Below are positions 27,991 through 36,602 of a stretch of DNA of 64,000 nt, piece by piece (the first letter of the stretch is position 1; each line of letters starts with the position of its first letter). This DNA is from Clostridium aquiflavi. Lineage in GTDB: Bacteria > Bacillota > Clostridia > Clostridiales > Clostridiaceae. The notes under the pieces are model-generated. The model had not been told where the DNA came from. It ran no database searches and was given only the letters and a program-made list of their open reading frames with translations. Both the position numbers and the translations under genes were made by a program. The stretch is taken from contig NZ_JAVJAN010000006.1 in assembly GCF_031344075.1 (NCBI RefSeq), positions 1 to 64,000 of the forward strand, read 5' to 3'.

Positions 27991-29101
27991 ATTATATCCA
28001 ACAGAAGTTCAAGAGCAAAAGCTATGGCAATCTGTTGGTACGGCAAGATTCATTTATAACTGGACTATTGCAAGACAAGAAGAAAATTATAAAAATGATG
28101 GTAAGTTTATTTCAGATAATAATTTAAGAAAAGAAATAACTCAACTCAAAAAAACTGAATTAACTTGGCTTAAAGAAGTTTCAAATAATGTAGCAAAACA
28201 AGCTGTTAAAGATGCTTGTGATAGTTATAAAAGATTTTTTAAAGGGCTTTCTGATAAGCCGAAATTTAAGAGTAGAAGAAAGTCTAAGCCATCATTTTAT
28301 AATGATAATTGTAAGCTAAAAGTTAAAGATAATGCAGTAAATATTGAAAAAGTAGGTTGGATAAATATTAAACCTTATTCAATTCCTTTAGATACAAAAT
28401 ACTCAAATCCAAGAATAAGTTTTGATGGAAAGTATTGGTATATATCAGTAGGGATTGAAAGAGAAATACCTAAAGTAGAACTTACAAAAGAAAGCATAGG
28501 GATTGATGTTGGAGTCAAGGATTTAGCTATCTGTAGCAATGGTATGACTTTCAAAAATATAAATAAAACAAAAGAAGTTAAAAGACTTAAAAAAGTTTTA
28601 AAGAGAAAGCAAAGAAAAGTTAGTCGAAAATATGAAATGAATAAAATAGAGAAAGGTGGTGAAAAATGTTGCCGATTCAAAAAGACTAACAATATTATAA
28701 AACTTGAAAAGCAGATTAGATTACTTCATAGAAGATTAACCAATATCAGAAGTAATCATGTTCACCAAGCAACGAATAGGATAGTGAAAACCAAACCTTC
28801 TAAAGTTGTGATGGAAACTCTTAATATCAAAAATATGATGAAGAATCGTCATTTATCAAAAGCTATTGCAGAACAATGTTTGTATGATTTTAAAGTAAAA
28901 ATGAAATACAAATGTGAGTTTTATGGAATAGAATTTATAGAAGCTGATATATGGTTTCCGTCAAGTAAAACTTGTAGTTGTTGTGGAGCTATCAAGAAAG
29001 ATTTAAAGCTTAAAGACAGAATTTATCAATGTTCTTGTGGACTAAAGATAGATAGAGATTTTAACGCTTCAATAAATCTTTCAAAATATGAATTAGCATA
29101 A
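27968..29101 (+). CDS. tnpB: TnpB, RNA-guided endonuclease of an IS607-like element
   Basis: A 377-residue TnpB, full length. The N-terminal helix-turn-helix begins LAKKVRLYPTEVQEQKLWQS. The RuvC catalytic triad is present: Asp180 (SIGIDVGVKDLA), Glu283 (VVMETLNI) and Asp364 (DRDFNAS). The zinc finger CSCCG...CSCG lies between the last two. TnpB proteins are transposon-encoded nucleases directed by an RNA made from the element's right end, and are ancestors of Cas12. The protein seems intact although its tnpA partner is gone, which suggests retention for its own activity or a recent deletion. Confidence 0.93.
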   Translation: MILAKKVRLYPTEVQEQKLWQSVGTARFIYNWTIARQEENYKNDGKFISDNNLRKEITQLKKTELTWLKEVSNNVAKQAVKDACDSYKRFFKGLSDKPKFKSRRKSKPSFYNDNCKLKVKDNAVNIEKVGWINIKPYSIPLDTKYSNPRISFDGKYWYISVGIEREIPKVELTKESIGIDVGVKDLAICSNGMTFKNINKTKEVKRLKKVLKRKQRKVSRKYEMNKIEKGGEKCCRFKKTNNIIKLEKQIRLLHRRLTNIRSNHVHQATNRIVKTKPSKVVMETLNIKNMMKNRHLSKAIAEQCLYDFKVKMKYKCEFYGIEFIEADIWFPSSKTCSCCGAIKKDLKLKDRIYQCSCGLKIDRDFNASINLSKYELA

Positions 29102-29264
29102 TATCACCCAAAAGATAATGCTAATATGTACGATTCGTTGTATCGGAATTTAAGACCTTGGACTGTCATATCAAATGAAAGTAGCATATGGATTTATTCA
29201 TTGCAAAATCAGACAGGTAGAATAGGTAATTAAACAAGATTTATAGATATTTATAGATTTTTGG
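29050..29264 (+). ncRNA. Candidate omega/reRNA at the right end of the element
   Basis: TnpB guides are processed from the 3' part of the tnpB transcript and the right end. Here 29102-29260 is non-coding and conserved-looking, with CGATTCGTTGTATCG (29129-29143) and TTGGACTGTCATATCAAATG. If the end is at GG 29263-29264, the guide would begin with the flanking CAACGG of the lipoprotein gene. Boundaries are inferred. Confidence 0.45.
29240..29260 (-). repeat. Right inverted repeat of the IS607-like element
   Basis: A perfect reverse complement of 27796-27816; it ends three bases before the GG that I take as the target dinucleotide. Confidence 0.8.
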
Positions 29265-29275
29265 CAACGGAAAAT

Positions 29276-29794
29276 ATGAGAGGTTTAAAAAATAAGATAT
29301 TAATATTATTGATATTTATAGCTTCAATTTTGGCAGTTGGATGTAGTGAGCAAAAAGTTAATGACGCTAAAAGTGAAAATGAATGTGTAGTTGAAGAAAG
29401 TTTTATAGAATCTATAAAATTACCTGAGGCTATAAAATCACCAGAAGATATTATAATAGAATCATTTAAATATGAGAATTCACATCAATTAAAAAATTTA
29501 TTGACTTGTTATACAACAAGATATAAGGATGTTAATTTTAGATTAGATAATTTAGAAAGTTGCAGATTGGATTCTTTAGAGTTAATAACAGATGAAGGAA
29601 TTTATAAAAGCTATTTTACAAGTGGAGTAGAGATAAAAAGAGAAAATGTAAGAAAATATGTTGTTAAATATAATGTACAATATAGAGATCAAAGTAAAGA
29701 GCCAGAAGATAGTGGAGACTATGAGAAGATGTTTACTTTGATTAGAGAAAATAATCTAGGTGAATGGAAAATAGATGGTATTGGAGAATCATAA
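29276..29794 (+). CDS. Putative lipoprotein (DUF4829-like)
   Basis: A 172-residue secreted lipoprotein. The signal peptide is MRGLKNKILILLIFIASI followed by lipobox LAVGC, with Cys23 as the lipid-modified residue. The mature part, IKSPEDIIIESFKYENSHQL onwards, resembles DUF4829/NTF2-like accessory lipoproteins common in clostridia. I start it at the ATG at 29276; an in-frame TTG at 29261 lies in the transposon end. The IS607-like insertion sits directly upstream, so the gene's promoter may have been displaced; the GG tract is its only Shine-Dalgarno candidate. Confidence 0.8.
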   Translation: MRGLKNKILILLIFIASILAVGCSEQKVNDAKSENECVVEESFIESIKLPEAIKSPEDIIIESFKYENSHQLKNLLTCYTTRYKDVNFRLDNLESCRLDSLELITDEGIYKSYFTSGVEIKRENVRKYVVKYNVQYRDQSKEPEDSGDYEKMFTLIRENNLGEWKIDGIGES

Positions 29795-29826
29795 GAAAAT
29801 CAGTGGATCTTATATAGAATAAAAAT

Positions 29827-29870
29827 AGCAATAGAATGTTGTTCATAAATCATTCTATTGCTTAATTTTT
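29827..29870. terminator. Bidirectional terminator
   Basis: AGCAATAGAATG pairs with CATTCTATTGCT, followed by a T-rich run, between the convergent lipoprotein and YjiH-type genes. Confidence 0.85.
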
Positions 29871-29883
29871 TATTAACACATTT

Positions 29884-31239
29884 TTAAAACAATAAGTTTG
29901 CTATTAATACTATTATAGGCAATGTTAAAACAGTTCTTTCTAGGAAGATTATAACTAAATCTTTGAATGAAACTGGTATTTTTGAACCTAAAAGTAATCC
30001 ACCTACTTCAGACATATAAATTAATTGCGTTACTGATGTACACGCTATTATAAATCTAGTCATTTCATTTTGAATACTTGTAGCTAATACAGATGGTATA
30101 AACATGTCTGCAAAACCTACCACTAGTGTTTTAGAAGCAGCAACAGCTTCAGGAACTTGTAATAACTTTAGTAATGGTATAAAAGGTAATCCAAGCATTG
30201 AAAAGAAGTTAGTGTATTCAGCAATCATAAGAGCAATTCCGCCCATAGACATAACTACTGGTAATACTCCTAGCCACATATCTACTACATTCTTTAGACC
30301 ATCTTCAACAAATGAGTGAAAGCTAAAATTATCTTCAGCTTTATCAATAGCATTTTTTAATCCCCATGTAAATGGAGTATATCCATTAGGTATAAGATCC
30401 ACATTTTTTTCTAATGGTCTTCCATCAATATATGTATCAGGCTTCTTAGATAATGGTCTCACTCTTGGAAGTACTATAGCTGCAATGATACCAGATAAAG
30501 TAACTGTTAAATAGAATGGAACAAACATATGTGAAAGTCCAACTTGAGTTATAACCATCAAACTAAATGTTATAGAAACTGCTGAAAATGAAGTTCCTAT
30601 AACAGAAGCTTCTTTTTTTGTATAAAAGCCTTCTTCATATTGCTTACTAGTTAGTAATATTCCAATAGTTCCGTCACCTAGCCAAGAAGTGATACAATCT
30701 ATTGAAGAACGACCAGGAAGTTTAAATAAAGGTCTCATTACCTTAGTAAGTAAAGCACCTACAAATTCTAATAAACCGTGGTTAAGTAATAATGGTAAAA
30801 ATAAACCTGCAAATAAGAATACGGCAGTTAATAATGGAAGAAGACTAAATAAAATCATTCCACCAGTACTATCAGACCATATAAATTCAGGTCCTATTTT
30901 AAAATAAGTCATTATAACTAAAATCATACCTACTATTCTAGCTGTTAACCAAGAATAACTAACATTAAACAATGAATTTAAAATTTTATTTTCAGTTTTA
31001 AAAACTTTTATTAATATACTTCCAATAGCAGAAATTGATATCAATATAAGAGAGATAAAAGGTAAAATGCCTTTTAATGTATCTACAAATAAATTTGATA
31101 AAAATGCTACTGGAATTGTGAATTGTCCACCTAGCATTATTGGAGTCATAAATAATACAATTCCTATAAGTGAAGGAATTATAAACTTCAATAATGAGGA
31201 AATATTTAAATTTATATTTACATCTGTATTTTTATTCAT
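29884..31239 (-). CDS. YjiH family / nucleoside-recognition-domain membrane protein
   Basis: A 451-residue polytopic membrane protein with the Gate (nucleoside recognition) architecture, seen as LPLLLNHGLLEFVGALLTKV and SSIDCITSWLGDGTIGILLT. About ten hydrophobic segments. Relatives such as YjiH, and the SpmA/SpmB and FeoB cores, carry the same domain; the transported ligand is unknown. TAAAAAGGGGATAA gives the ribosome binding site on the coding strand. It is monocistronic. Confidence 0.87.
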   Translation of the reverse strand: MNKNTDVNINLNISSLLKFIIPSLIGIVLFMTPIMLGGQFTIPVAFLSNLFVDTLKGILPFISLILISISAIGSILIKVFKTENKILNSLFNVSYSWLTARIVGMILVIMTYFKIGPEFIWSDSTGGMILFSLLPLLTAVFLFAGLFLPLLLNHGLLEFVGALLTKVMRPLFKLPGRSSIDCITSWLGDGTIGILLTSKQYEEGFYTKKEASVIGTSFSAVSITFSLMVITQVGLSHMFVPFYLTVTLSGIIAAIVLPRVRPLSKKPDTYIDGRPLEKNVDLIPNGYTPFTWGLKNAIDKAEDNFSFHSFVEDGLKNVVDMWLGVLPVVMSMGGIALMIAEYTNFFSMLGLPFIPLLKLLQVPEAVAASKTLVVGFADMFIPSVLATSIQNEMTRFIIACTSVTQLIYMSEVGGLLLGSKIPVSFKDLVIIFLERTVLTLPIIVLIANLLF

Positions 31240-31490
31240 ATTTATCCCCTTTTTCTTTATAAATATACAACAGTTATTATTTTAATATAGAAAAAGCAAA
31301 AAAGATAGTGCTAATTTAAAATAAAAGTTTAATTTTTATTTTGAAATATTATATTTTTTACATAAAAATTTCAACTAAAGCTATGTAAAAATTTGCAGTT
31401 TAATGCACATACTTACATATAATATATAAAAGAATTTAATTATTTATATTTTCTTTAGATTAGGATTAAATATCCAAGGAGGAAATTTAT

Positions 31491-33185
31491 ATGTACAAAA
31501 GAATTAAGGAAAAATTTAAGAATCTTTCCATAAGAAAAAAAGTAAGAAAAAGCTTTTCTATAATATTAGTATTTACATTAATTTTTATGATTATGTCATT
31601 AATAAGCTTACAATTTATATCTGAAAAAGTTAACAAATTATATAATGAACCATTTAAGGCTGTTGAAATAACTTGGAATATGAAAACTGAATTCCTGAAA
31701 ATGCAAAGAGATATGTACCAAGCTTTAATTGAAAATAACGAAGATAAAATAAAGAACAATATTTCTAGTGTAGATGATCAAGTGAAGCTTTTAGAAGAAG
31801 ATATAAATAATCTTAGAAAAATATATATAGACGATCATAATTTAATTGGTAAATTTGAAAATAATATAGATGAAGTTAAAGATGAACGAGAACAGATTTT
31901 TTCATTACTTTTAGAGAATAAGGATTTAGAAGCTTATGATTTAATTAATGGAAAATATAATGAAGGGATAGATAGAGCAAGGGAAAATCTAATAGATATT
32001 GGAGAAACTACTAACAACAATGCTTTAACATTTGTAGAAGAAGCTAAAAAAACCAGAAATTTAATATTTATATTAGCAGTTATAATACTAATATTAATGA
32101 TAAGTTCAATTGTATTAATAAGTAGAGTAATTCAATCTAGTTTACTTGAAGGAATTAATCATGTGAAAAAAGTATCTCAAGACTTATCGGAAGGAAATTT
32201 AAGCATAGATAATAGTTATGTATCTGAGGATGAAATGGGCGAAATGAGTAGAGATTTAAATGAAACTATAAAAAATTTAAGTGGTTATGTGAATGATATT
32301 TCAAGAGTTATAGAGAATATAGCCCATGAAAATTTAGATGTTAACACATTGATAGAGTATAAAGGAAATTTTAAGCCTATAAAAGATTCTTTAGATAATA
32401 TTATAAATTCATTTAACAGTATATTTAAAAATATACATCAAGCATCTGATTTAGTAGCAAGTAGTTCAGAAGAAATAGCTTCAACTACTCAAAGTTTGTC
32501 TGATGGTGCAGTGGAACAGGCAAACGCAGTAGAAGATTTATTTTCTAAATTTAATGAAGTTTTAATTAAGATAAATAAAAATACTGAGAGTACTAAAAAA
32601 GCTGATGAAGTTTTTGAAAATACTAAAAGAATGGTTTTAGATGGAAATAAAAAAATGGAAGAATTGATGCTATCTGTGGAAAAAGTTAGTAAAATGTCAA
32701 ACGAAATTGAAATAATAACTAGCACTATAGAGGAAATTGCTTCACAAACCAATTTATTGGCACTAAATGCTGCCATAGAGGCAGCAAGAGCTGGGGAATC
32801 AGGAAGAGGATTTGCAGTAGTTGCCGAAGAAGTAAAATCATTAGCAGAACAATCATCAAAAGAAGTTAAGCATACAAATGAAATAATACAAAACTCTATG
32901 AAGTTTGTAAAAAATAGTAATGTATTAGCGAAGGAAACTTTAAATGCATTAGGAGAAATAGTAAAAGATGTAGATACTACAGCTGAATTAGTAAAACAAA
33001 TAGCCAAAGCATCTGAAGATCAATCAGAAGCTTTGGGAGATATGTCAGTTAAGGTAGATAAAATATCAGAAGTTATTCAAACTAATTCAGCAACAGCAGA
33101 AGAGACAGCAGCAGCAACAGAGGAATTAGCATCGCAAGCAGAAATTTTAGAACAAGAAATATCAAAATTTAGACTAAAGAACTAG
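31491..33185 (+). CDS. Methyl-accepting chemotaxis protein, membrane-bound
   Basis: A 564-residue chemoreceptor. Membrane helix 1 is at about 24-45 and helix 2 at about 185-205. Between them lies a four-helix-bundle sensor of about 140 residues. A HAMP segment (about 206-260) and the signalling domain follow. The receptor tip is textbook: IASQTNLLALNAAIEAARAG followed by ESGRGFAVVAEEVKSLAEQS. It feeds CheA/CheW, none of which are encoded here. AGGAGG precedes the ATG. A partial copy of the 3' palindromic repeat follows at 33203. Confidence 0.96.
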   Translation: MYKRIKEKFKNLSIRKKVRKSFSIILVFTLIFMIMSLISLQFISEKVNKLYNEPFKAVEITWNMKTEFLKMQRDMYQALIENNEDKIKNNISSVDDQVKLLEEDINNLRKIYIDDHNLIGKFENNIDEVKDEREQIFSLLLENKDLEAYDLINGKYNEGIDRARENLIDIGETTNNNALTFVEEAKKTRNLIFILAVIILILMISSIVLISRVIQSSLLEGINHVKKVSQDLSEGNLSIDNSYVSEDEMGEMSRDLNETIKNLSGYVNDISRVIENIAHENLDVNTLIEYKGNFKPIKDSLDNIINSFNSIFKNIHQASDLVASSSEEIASTTQSLSDGAVEQANAVEDLFSKFNEVLIKINKNTESTKKADEVFENTKRMVLDGNKKMEELMLSVEKVSKMSNEIEIITSTIEEIASQTNLLALNAAIEAARAGESGRGFAVVAEEVKSLAEQSSKEVKHTNEIIQNSMKFVKNSNVLAKETLNALGEIVKDVDTTAELVKQIAKASEDQSEALGDMSVKVDKISEVIQTNSATAEETAAATEELASQAEILEQEISKFRLKN

Positions 33186-33202
33186 AATTATATTTTAGCA
33201 AA

Positions 33203-33237
33203 GTATTGATATATGCATAAGCAAAGTGGGTTGAGTA
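33203..33237. repeat. Palindromic 3' element, left-arm fragment (E)
   Basis: GTATTGATATATGCATAAG onwards matches the left arm of the copies at 18165 and 62031 over about 33 bases. The right arm is missing. It starts 17 bases after the chemoreceptor stop. Confidence 0.65.
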
Positions 33238-33247
33238 AAATATATAG

Positions 33248-33283
33248 GCTATATCTTAATAAAAATTAGGGTATAGCTTTTTT
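33248..33283 (+). terminator. Terminator after the chemoreceptor gene
   Basis: GCTATATC pairs with GGTATAGC and is followed by T6. Just downstream, TTGATA (33291-33296) and TAATAT (33314-33319) with a 17-base spacer may be the proBA promoter. Confidence 0.7.
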
Positions 33284-33357
33284 AGTTACCTTGATAAGAG
33301 AAATAAGGTATAGTAATATAAATATCATAAGAATTTAACTTTAAGGAGAGAAAAAAT

Positions 33358-34167
33358 ATGGGCTTTCGTAAAAATTTAATTAATGCAAATAGAATAGTTG
33401 TAAAGGTAGGAACTTCAACATTAACCTATGATAATGGTAATATCAACTTAAGAAGAATTGAAAAATTAACTAGAGTTTTATCTGATATTGTTAACTCAGG
33501 AAAAGAGGTTGTTTTAGTAACATCAGGCGCTATAGGTGTTGGTGTAAGCAAATTAAAGTTAAAAGAAAAGCCCGAAGGTATAAGAGAAAAACAAGCAGTT
33601 GCATCAGTAGGACAATGTGAACTTATGCATATATATAGTAAATTCTTTGGTGAATATAGTCATGTTGTTGGTCAAGTTTTACTTACAAGAGATGTAGTAG
33701 AAGATGATCATATTAGAGAAAATGTATGTAACACATTTGAAACATTAATGGAAAATAAAATAATTCCAATAGTTAATGAAAATGACACAGTTTCAATAGA
33801 TGAGATAGAGAATATTGTTAGATTTGGGGACAATGATAACTTATCAGCTATAGTTGCAACACTAGTAAAAGCTGATTTATTAATAATATTATCTGATATA
33901 GATGGATTTTATGATTCAGATCCTAGAAGCAATAATGATGCAAAGTTATTAAAAGTTGTAGAAGAGATAACACCAGAACTAGAAAGTTGCGCTGGAGGTG
34001 CTGGTTCAAATTTAGGAACTGGCGGAATGGTAACAAAACTTGCAGCAGCTAAAAAAGCAGTATCTTCAAGTGTAGATATGATTTTAGCTAATGGAAGTGA
34101 TCCAAGCGTAATATTAAATGTTTTAGATGGTGAAGATGTGGGAACTTTATTTTTAGGTAAAAAATAA
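33358..34167 (+). CDS. proB: Glutamate 5-kinase
   Basis: ProB phosphorylates glutamate to glutamyl 5-phosphate, the first step of proline synthesis. The protein has 269 residues and consists of the amino-acid-kinase domain only; the C-terminal PUA domain of the longer enterobacterial form is absent, as in many Firmicutes. Motifs: VVKVGTSTL (nucleotide loop), LVTSGAIGVG, VNENDTVS and GTGGMVTKLAAA. AAGGAGAG precedes the ATG. It is the first gene of proBA, 14 bases before proA. Confidence 0.97.
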   Translation: MGFRKNLINANRIVVKVGTSTLTYDNGNINLRRIEKLTRVLSDIVNSGKEVVLVTSGAIGVGVSKLKLKEKPEGIREKQAVASVGQCELMHIYSKFFGEYSHVVGQVLLTRDVVEDDHIRENVCNTFETLMENKIIPIVNENDTVSIDEIENIVRFGDNDNLSAIVATLVKADLLIILSDIDGFYDSDPRSNNDAKLLKVVEEITPELESCAGGAGSNLGTGGMVTKLAAAKKAVSSSVDMILANGSDPSVILNVLDGEDVGTLFLGKK

Positions 34168-34181
34168 TTGGGGGTATAAAA

Positions 34182-35426
34182 ATGAAAGAATTAATTTTAA
34201 AAGGTGAAAGAGCAAAGGAAGCATCATATGTTCTTATGAATGCTACAACAAGTGAAAAGAATGATGCTTTAATAAAAATGGGGCAAAAATTATTAGAAAA
34301 TAAAGAGTATATTCTTGCTGAAAATAAGAAAGACTTAGAAAATGCTATTCTAAAAGGTACATCAAAGGCTATGCTTGATAGGCTGTCTTTAGATGAAAAA
34401 AGACTTGAAGATATGGCGGATGGATTAAATCAATTAGTTAATCTTAATGATCCAATAGGTGAAGTTATTTCCATGTGGAAGAGACCTAATGGTCTTCAAA
34501 TTGGTAAACAAAGAGTGCCAATGGGTGTTATAGGAATAATATATGAAGCTAGACCTAATGTTACTTGTGATGCAGCGGGTTTATGCTTAAAAGCAGGAAA
34601 TGCAGTAATATTAAGAGGCGGAAGTGAAGCAATAAATTCTAATAAAGCAATAGTTAAAGCACTTTGTGAAGGTATAAAAGAATCAGGACTTCCAGAGTAT
34701 TCACTTCAATTAATAGAAAATACAAGTAGAGAAATTGCCAATGAAATGATGAGATTAAATGAATATATAGATGTTCTTATTCCAAGGGGTGGAGCAGGTC
34801 TTATTCAAGCTGTTGTTAAAAATGCAACTGTTCCAGTAATAGAAACAGGAGTAGGAAACTGTCATGTTTATGTTGATGAAGAAGCTGATTTTAAGATGGC
34901 AGAAGATATAATAATAAATGCTAAAACAAGCAGACCAGCTGTTTGTAATGCAGAAGAAAAATTATTAGTTAATGAAAAAGTTGCAGAAGAGTTTTTACCT
35001 AAGATTATTTCAGCATTGAGAGAAAAAAATGTTGAAGTAAGAGGCGATAGTAGTGTAATGAAAATAGTTGATGATGTGAAAGAAGCAACAGATGAAGACT
35101 GGGGCAAGGAATATCTAGATTTTATAATTGGCATCAAGATTGTAAATAATATAGATGAAGCTATTAAACATATAAATAAATATGGATCAGGTCATTCAGA
35201 AGCTATTATAACTAACAATTATCAAAATTCACAAAAATTCTTACAAAGAGTTGATGCGGCAGCAGTTTATGTTAATGCTTCAACAAGATTTACAGATGGA
35301 TGCGAATTTGGATTTGGTGCAGAAATCGGAATAAGTACTCAAAAGCTTCACGCAAGAGGTCCAATGGGATTAAATGAGCTTACAACTACAAAGTATATTA
35401 TTTATGGAAATGGTCAAATAAGATAA
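34182..35426 (+). CDS. proA: Glutamate-5-semialdehyde dehydrogenase (gamma-glutamyl phosphate reductase)
   Basis: ProA reduces glutamyl 5-phosphate to glutamate semialdehyde with NADPH, following ProB. The protein has 414 residues, full length. It shows the aldehyde-dehydrogenase fold with GVIGIIYEARPNVTCDAAGL, LRGGSEAINSN, VPVIETGVGNCHVYVD, the catalytic cysteine in TSRPAVCNAEEKLL, and DGCEFGFGAEIGISTQKLHA. GGGGGT precedes the ATG. proC is not in the window. Confidence 0.97.
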   Translation: MKELILKGERAKEASYVLMNATTSEKNDALIKMGQKLLENKEYILAENKKDLENAILKGTSKAMLDRLSLDEKRLEDMADGLNQLVNLNDPIGEVISMWKRPNGLQIGKQRVPMGVIGIIYEARPNVTCDAAGLCLKAGNAVILRGGSEAINSNKAIVKALCEGIKESGLPEYSLQLIENTSREIANEMMRLNEYIDVLIPRGGAGLIQAVVKNATVPVIETGVGNCHVYVDEEADFKMAEDIIINAKTSRPAVCNAEEKLLVNEKVAEEFLPKIISALREKNVEVRGDSSVMKIVDDVKEATDEDWGKEYLDFIIGIKIVNNIDEAIKHINKYGSGHSEAIITNNYQNSQKFLQRVDAAAVYVNASTRFTDGCEFGFGAEIGISTQKLHARGPMGLNELTTTKYIIYGNGQIR

Positions 35427-35586
35427 TATTATGTATTTAAAATTAATCAATCATGTTTGTTTTGTATTTTCAGATATAAAGCGAATATGATTGTATTTTA
35501 TTATATGGATAATTTAGTAAAAATTAAGAATTTTATGAGAGATTTTTTTGACTACTTTATTTATAATTTAAGATAAGGAGAATTTT

Positions 35587-36027
35587 ATGGATTGGAATAT
35601 TAAAAAATTTAATGAACTTACTTTAGACGAGTTATATGAAATATGCAAAGTTAGATATGAAATATTTGGATGTGAACAAAGGATATATCAAGAAAATGAT
35701 TTTGATGATATAGACAAAAAGGTTTATCATTTATTTTTGAAGGATTCAGGTAAAATAGTTGCTTATTCAAGGCTTATTCCAAGTGGAATTACATATAATG
35801 AATCTTCAATAGGAAGAGTTTTAGTTTTAAAGGAATATAGAAGAAAAGGCATAGCTTTTGAACTTATGAAAAAAAGTGTAGATTTTCTTAAAAATGAACT
35901 TAATGAAGAGACAATTGTTATATCATCTCAATTGTATGTAAAAAAACTTTATGAAAATGTGGGGTTTAAAACAATTTCTGATGTATATGATGAAGTGGAT
36001 ATTCCACACGTTAAAATGAAATTATAA
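35587..36027 (+). CDS. GNAT family N-acetyltransferase (ElaA-like)
   Basis: A 146-residue acetyltransferase similar in layout to ElaA. The family start is LTLDELYEICKVRYEIFGCE, with QNDFDDIDKKVYHLF-like sequence following, and the acetyl-CoA motif is IGRVLVLKEYRRKGIAFELM. The C-terminal half ends with YENVGFKTISDVYDE. The substrate is unknown. AAGGAG is well placed before the ATG. It is monocistronic, upstream of the PH-domain pair. Confidence 0.9.
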   Translation: MDWNIKKFNELTLDELYEICKVRYEIFGCEQRIYQENDFDDIDKKVYHLFLKDSGKIVAYSRLIPSGITYNESSIGRVLVLKEYRRKGIAFELMKKSVDFLKNELNEETIVISSQLYVKKLYENVGFKTISDVYDEVDIPHVKMKL

Positions 36028-36095
36028 GAGAAAAATTAATTTGTATAATAAGTCTAGCATGTGTTTTATAAATAGAAAAACATCAAGGGGGAAAT

Positions 36096-36602
36096 ATGGG
36101 GAATAAGTTACACAAAAATGCTATTAAATCTTGGGTGATTTCAAGATGTATTGGAACAATATTATTTTTATTCATATCATTAATAGTATTTTATATTATG
36201 GAATCTAAATTTGAGATTCAGTGGATAGTGAAAAATTCAAAATATATTTTACTAGGAATATCGATAATAGGACTATTATGTATCATAGATACTATTATAA
36301 ATCCAATAATAGAATATAAAACTTGGATATATGAACTTACTAGTGACAAAATTGATTTTACTCAAGGAATTTTTACTAAGAAAAGAACTATTGTACCAAT
36401 AATAAAAATAGAGCACATAAAAATTAATAGAGGTCCTATAAATTCAAGACTAGGACTTGCTAATATTGAAATCTTTACAGCTGGGGGATCGCATGAAATA
36501 CCTAATATAGAAGTTAAAGTTGCAGAAGAGATAGGTGAATATTTAAATAATAAAATAAAAGAAAAGGTTGAAGAATTTAATGAGAAAAACAGAAATTTAT
36601 AG
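36096..36602 (+). CDS. Bacterial PH domain membrane protein (YdbS-like)
   Basis: A 168-residue protein with two N-terminal membrane helices (about 14-34 and 48-65) and one bPH2 domain, recognisable from YELTSDKIDFTQGIFTKKRT and IIKIEHIKINRGPINSRLGL. YdbS/YdbT-type pairs are membrane-associated stress-related proteins of unclear mechanism in Bacillus. AGGGGG lies before the ATG. Its 3' end overlaps the start of the next gene by 23 bases, so the two are translationally coupled. Confidence 0.85.
   Translation: MGNKLHKNAIKSWVISRCIGTILFLFISLIVFYIMESKFEIQWIVKNSKYILLGISIIGLLCIIDTIINPIIEYKTWIYELTSDKIDFTQGIFTKKRTIVPIIKIEHIKINRGPINSRLGLANIEIFTAGGSHEIPNIEVKVAEEIGEYLNNKIKEKVEEFNEKNRNL

Larger units (their letters stand above)
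27774..29264. mobile_element. IS607-like element with deleted tnpA and intact tnpB
   Basis: The element contains a remnant tnpA, a full tnpB and a perfect 21-bp inverted repeat near its ends (27796-27816 and 29240-29260). GG dinucleotides, the IS607 target, occur just outside each repeat (within 27774-27778 and at 29263-29264). Precise ends are inferred from GG: joining them would restore a GGGGG tract 11 bases before the ATG of the next gene, a plausible original ribosome binding site. Mobility in cis is lost because tnpA is deleted. Confidence 0.75.

Noticed and set aside
33358..34167. Truncated proB because the C-terminal PUA domain is missing
   Set aside because: The short, PUA-less form is normal in many Firmicutes, and proA follows at normal spacing.
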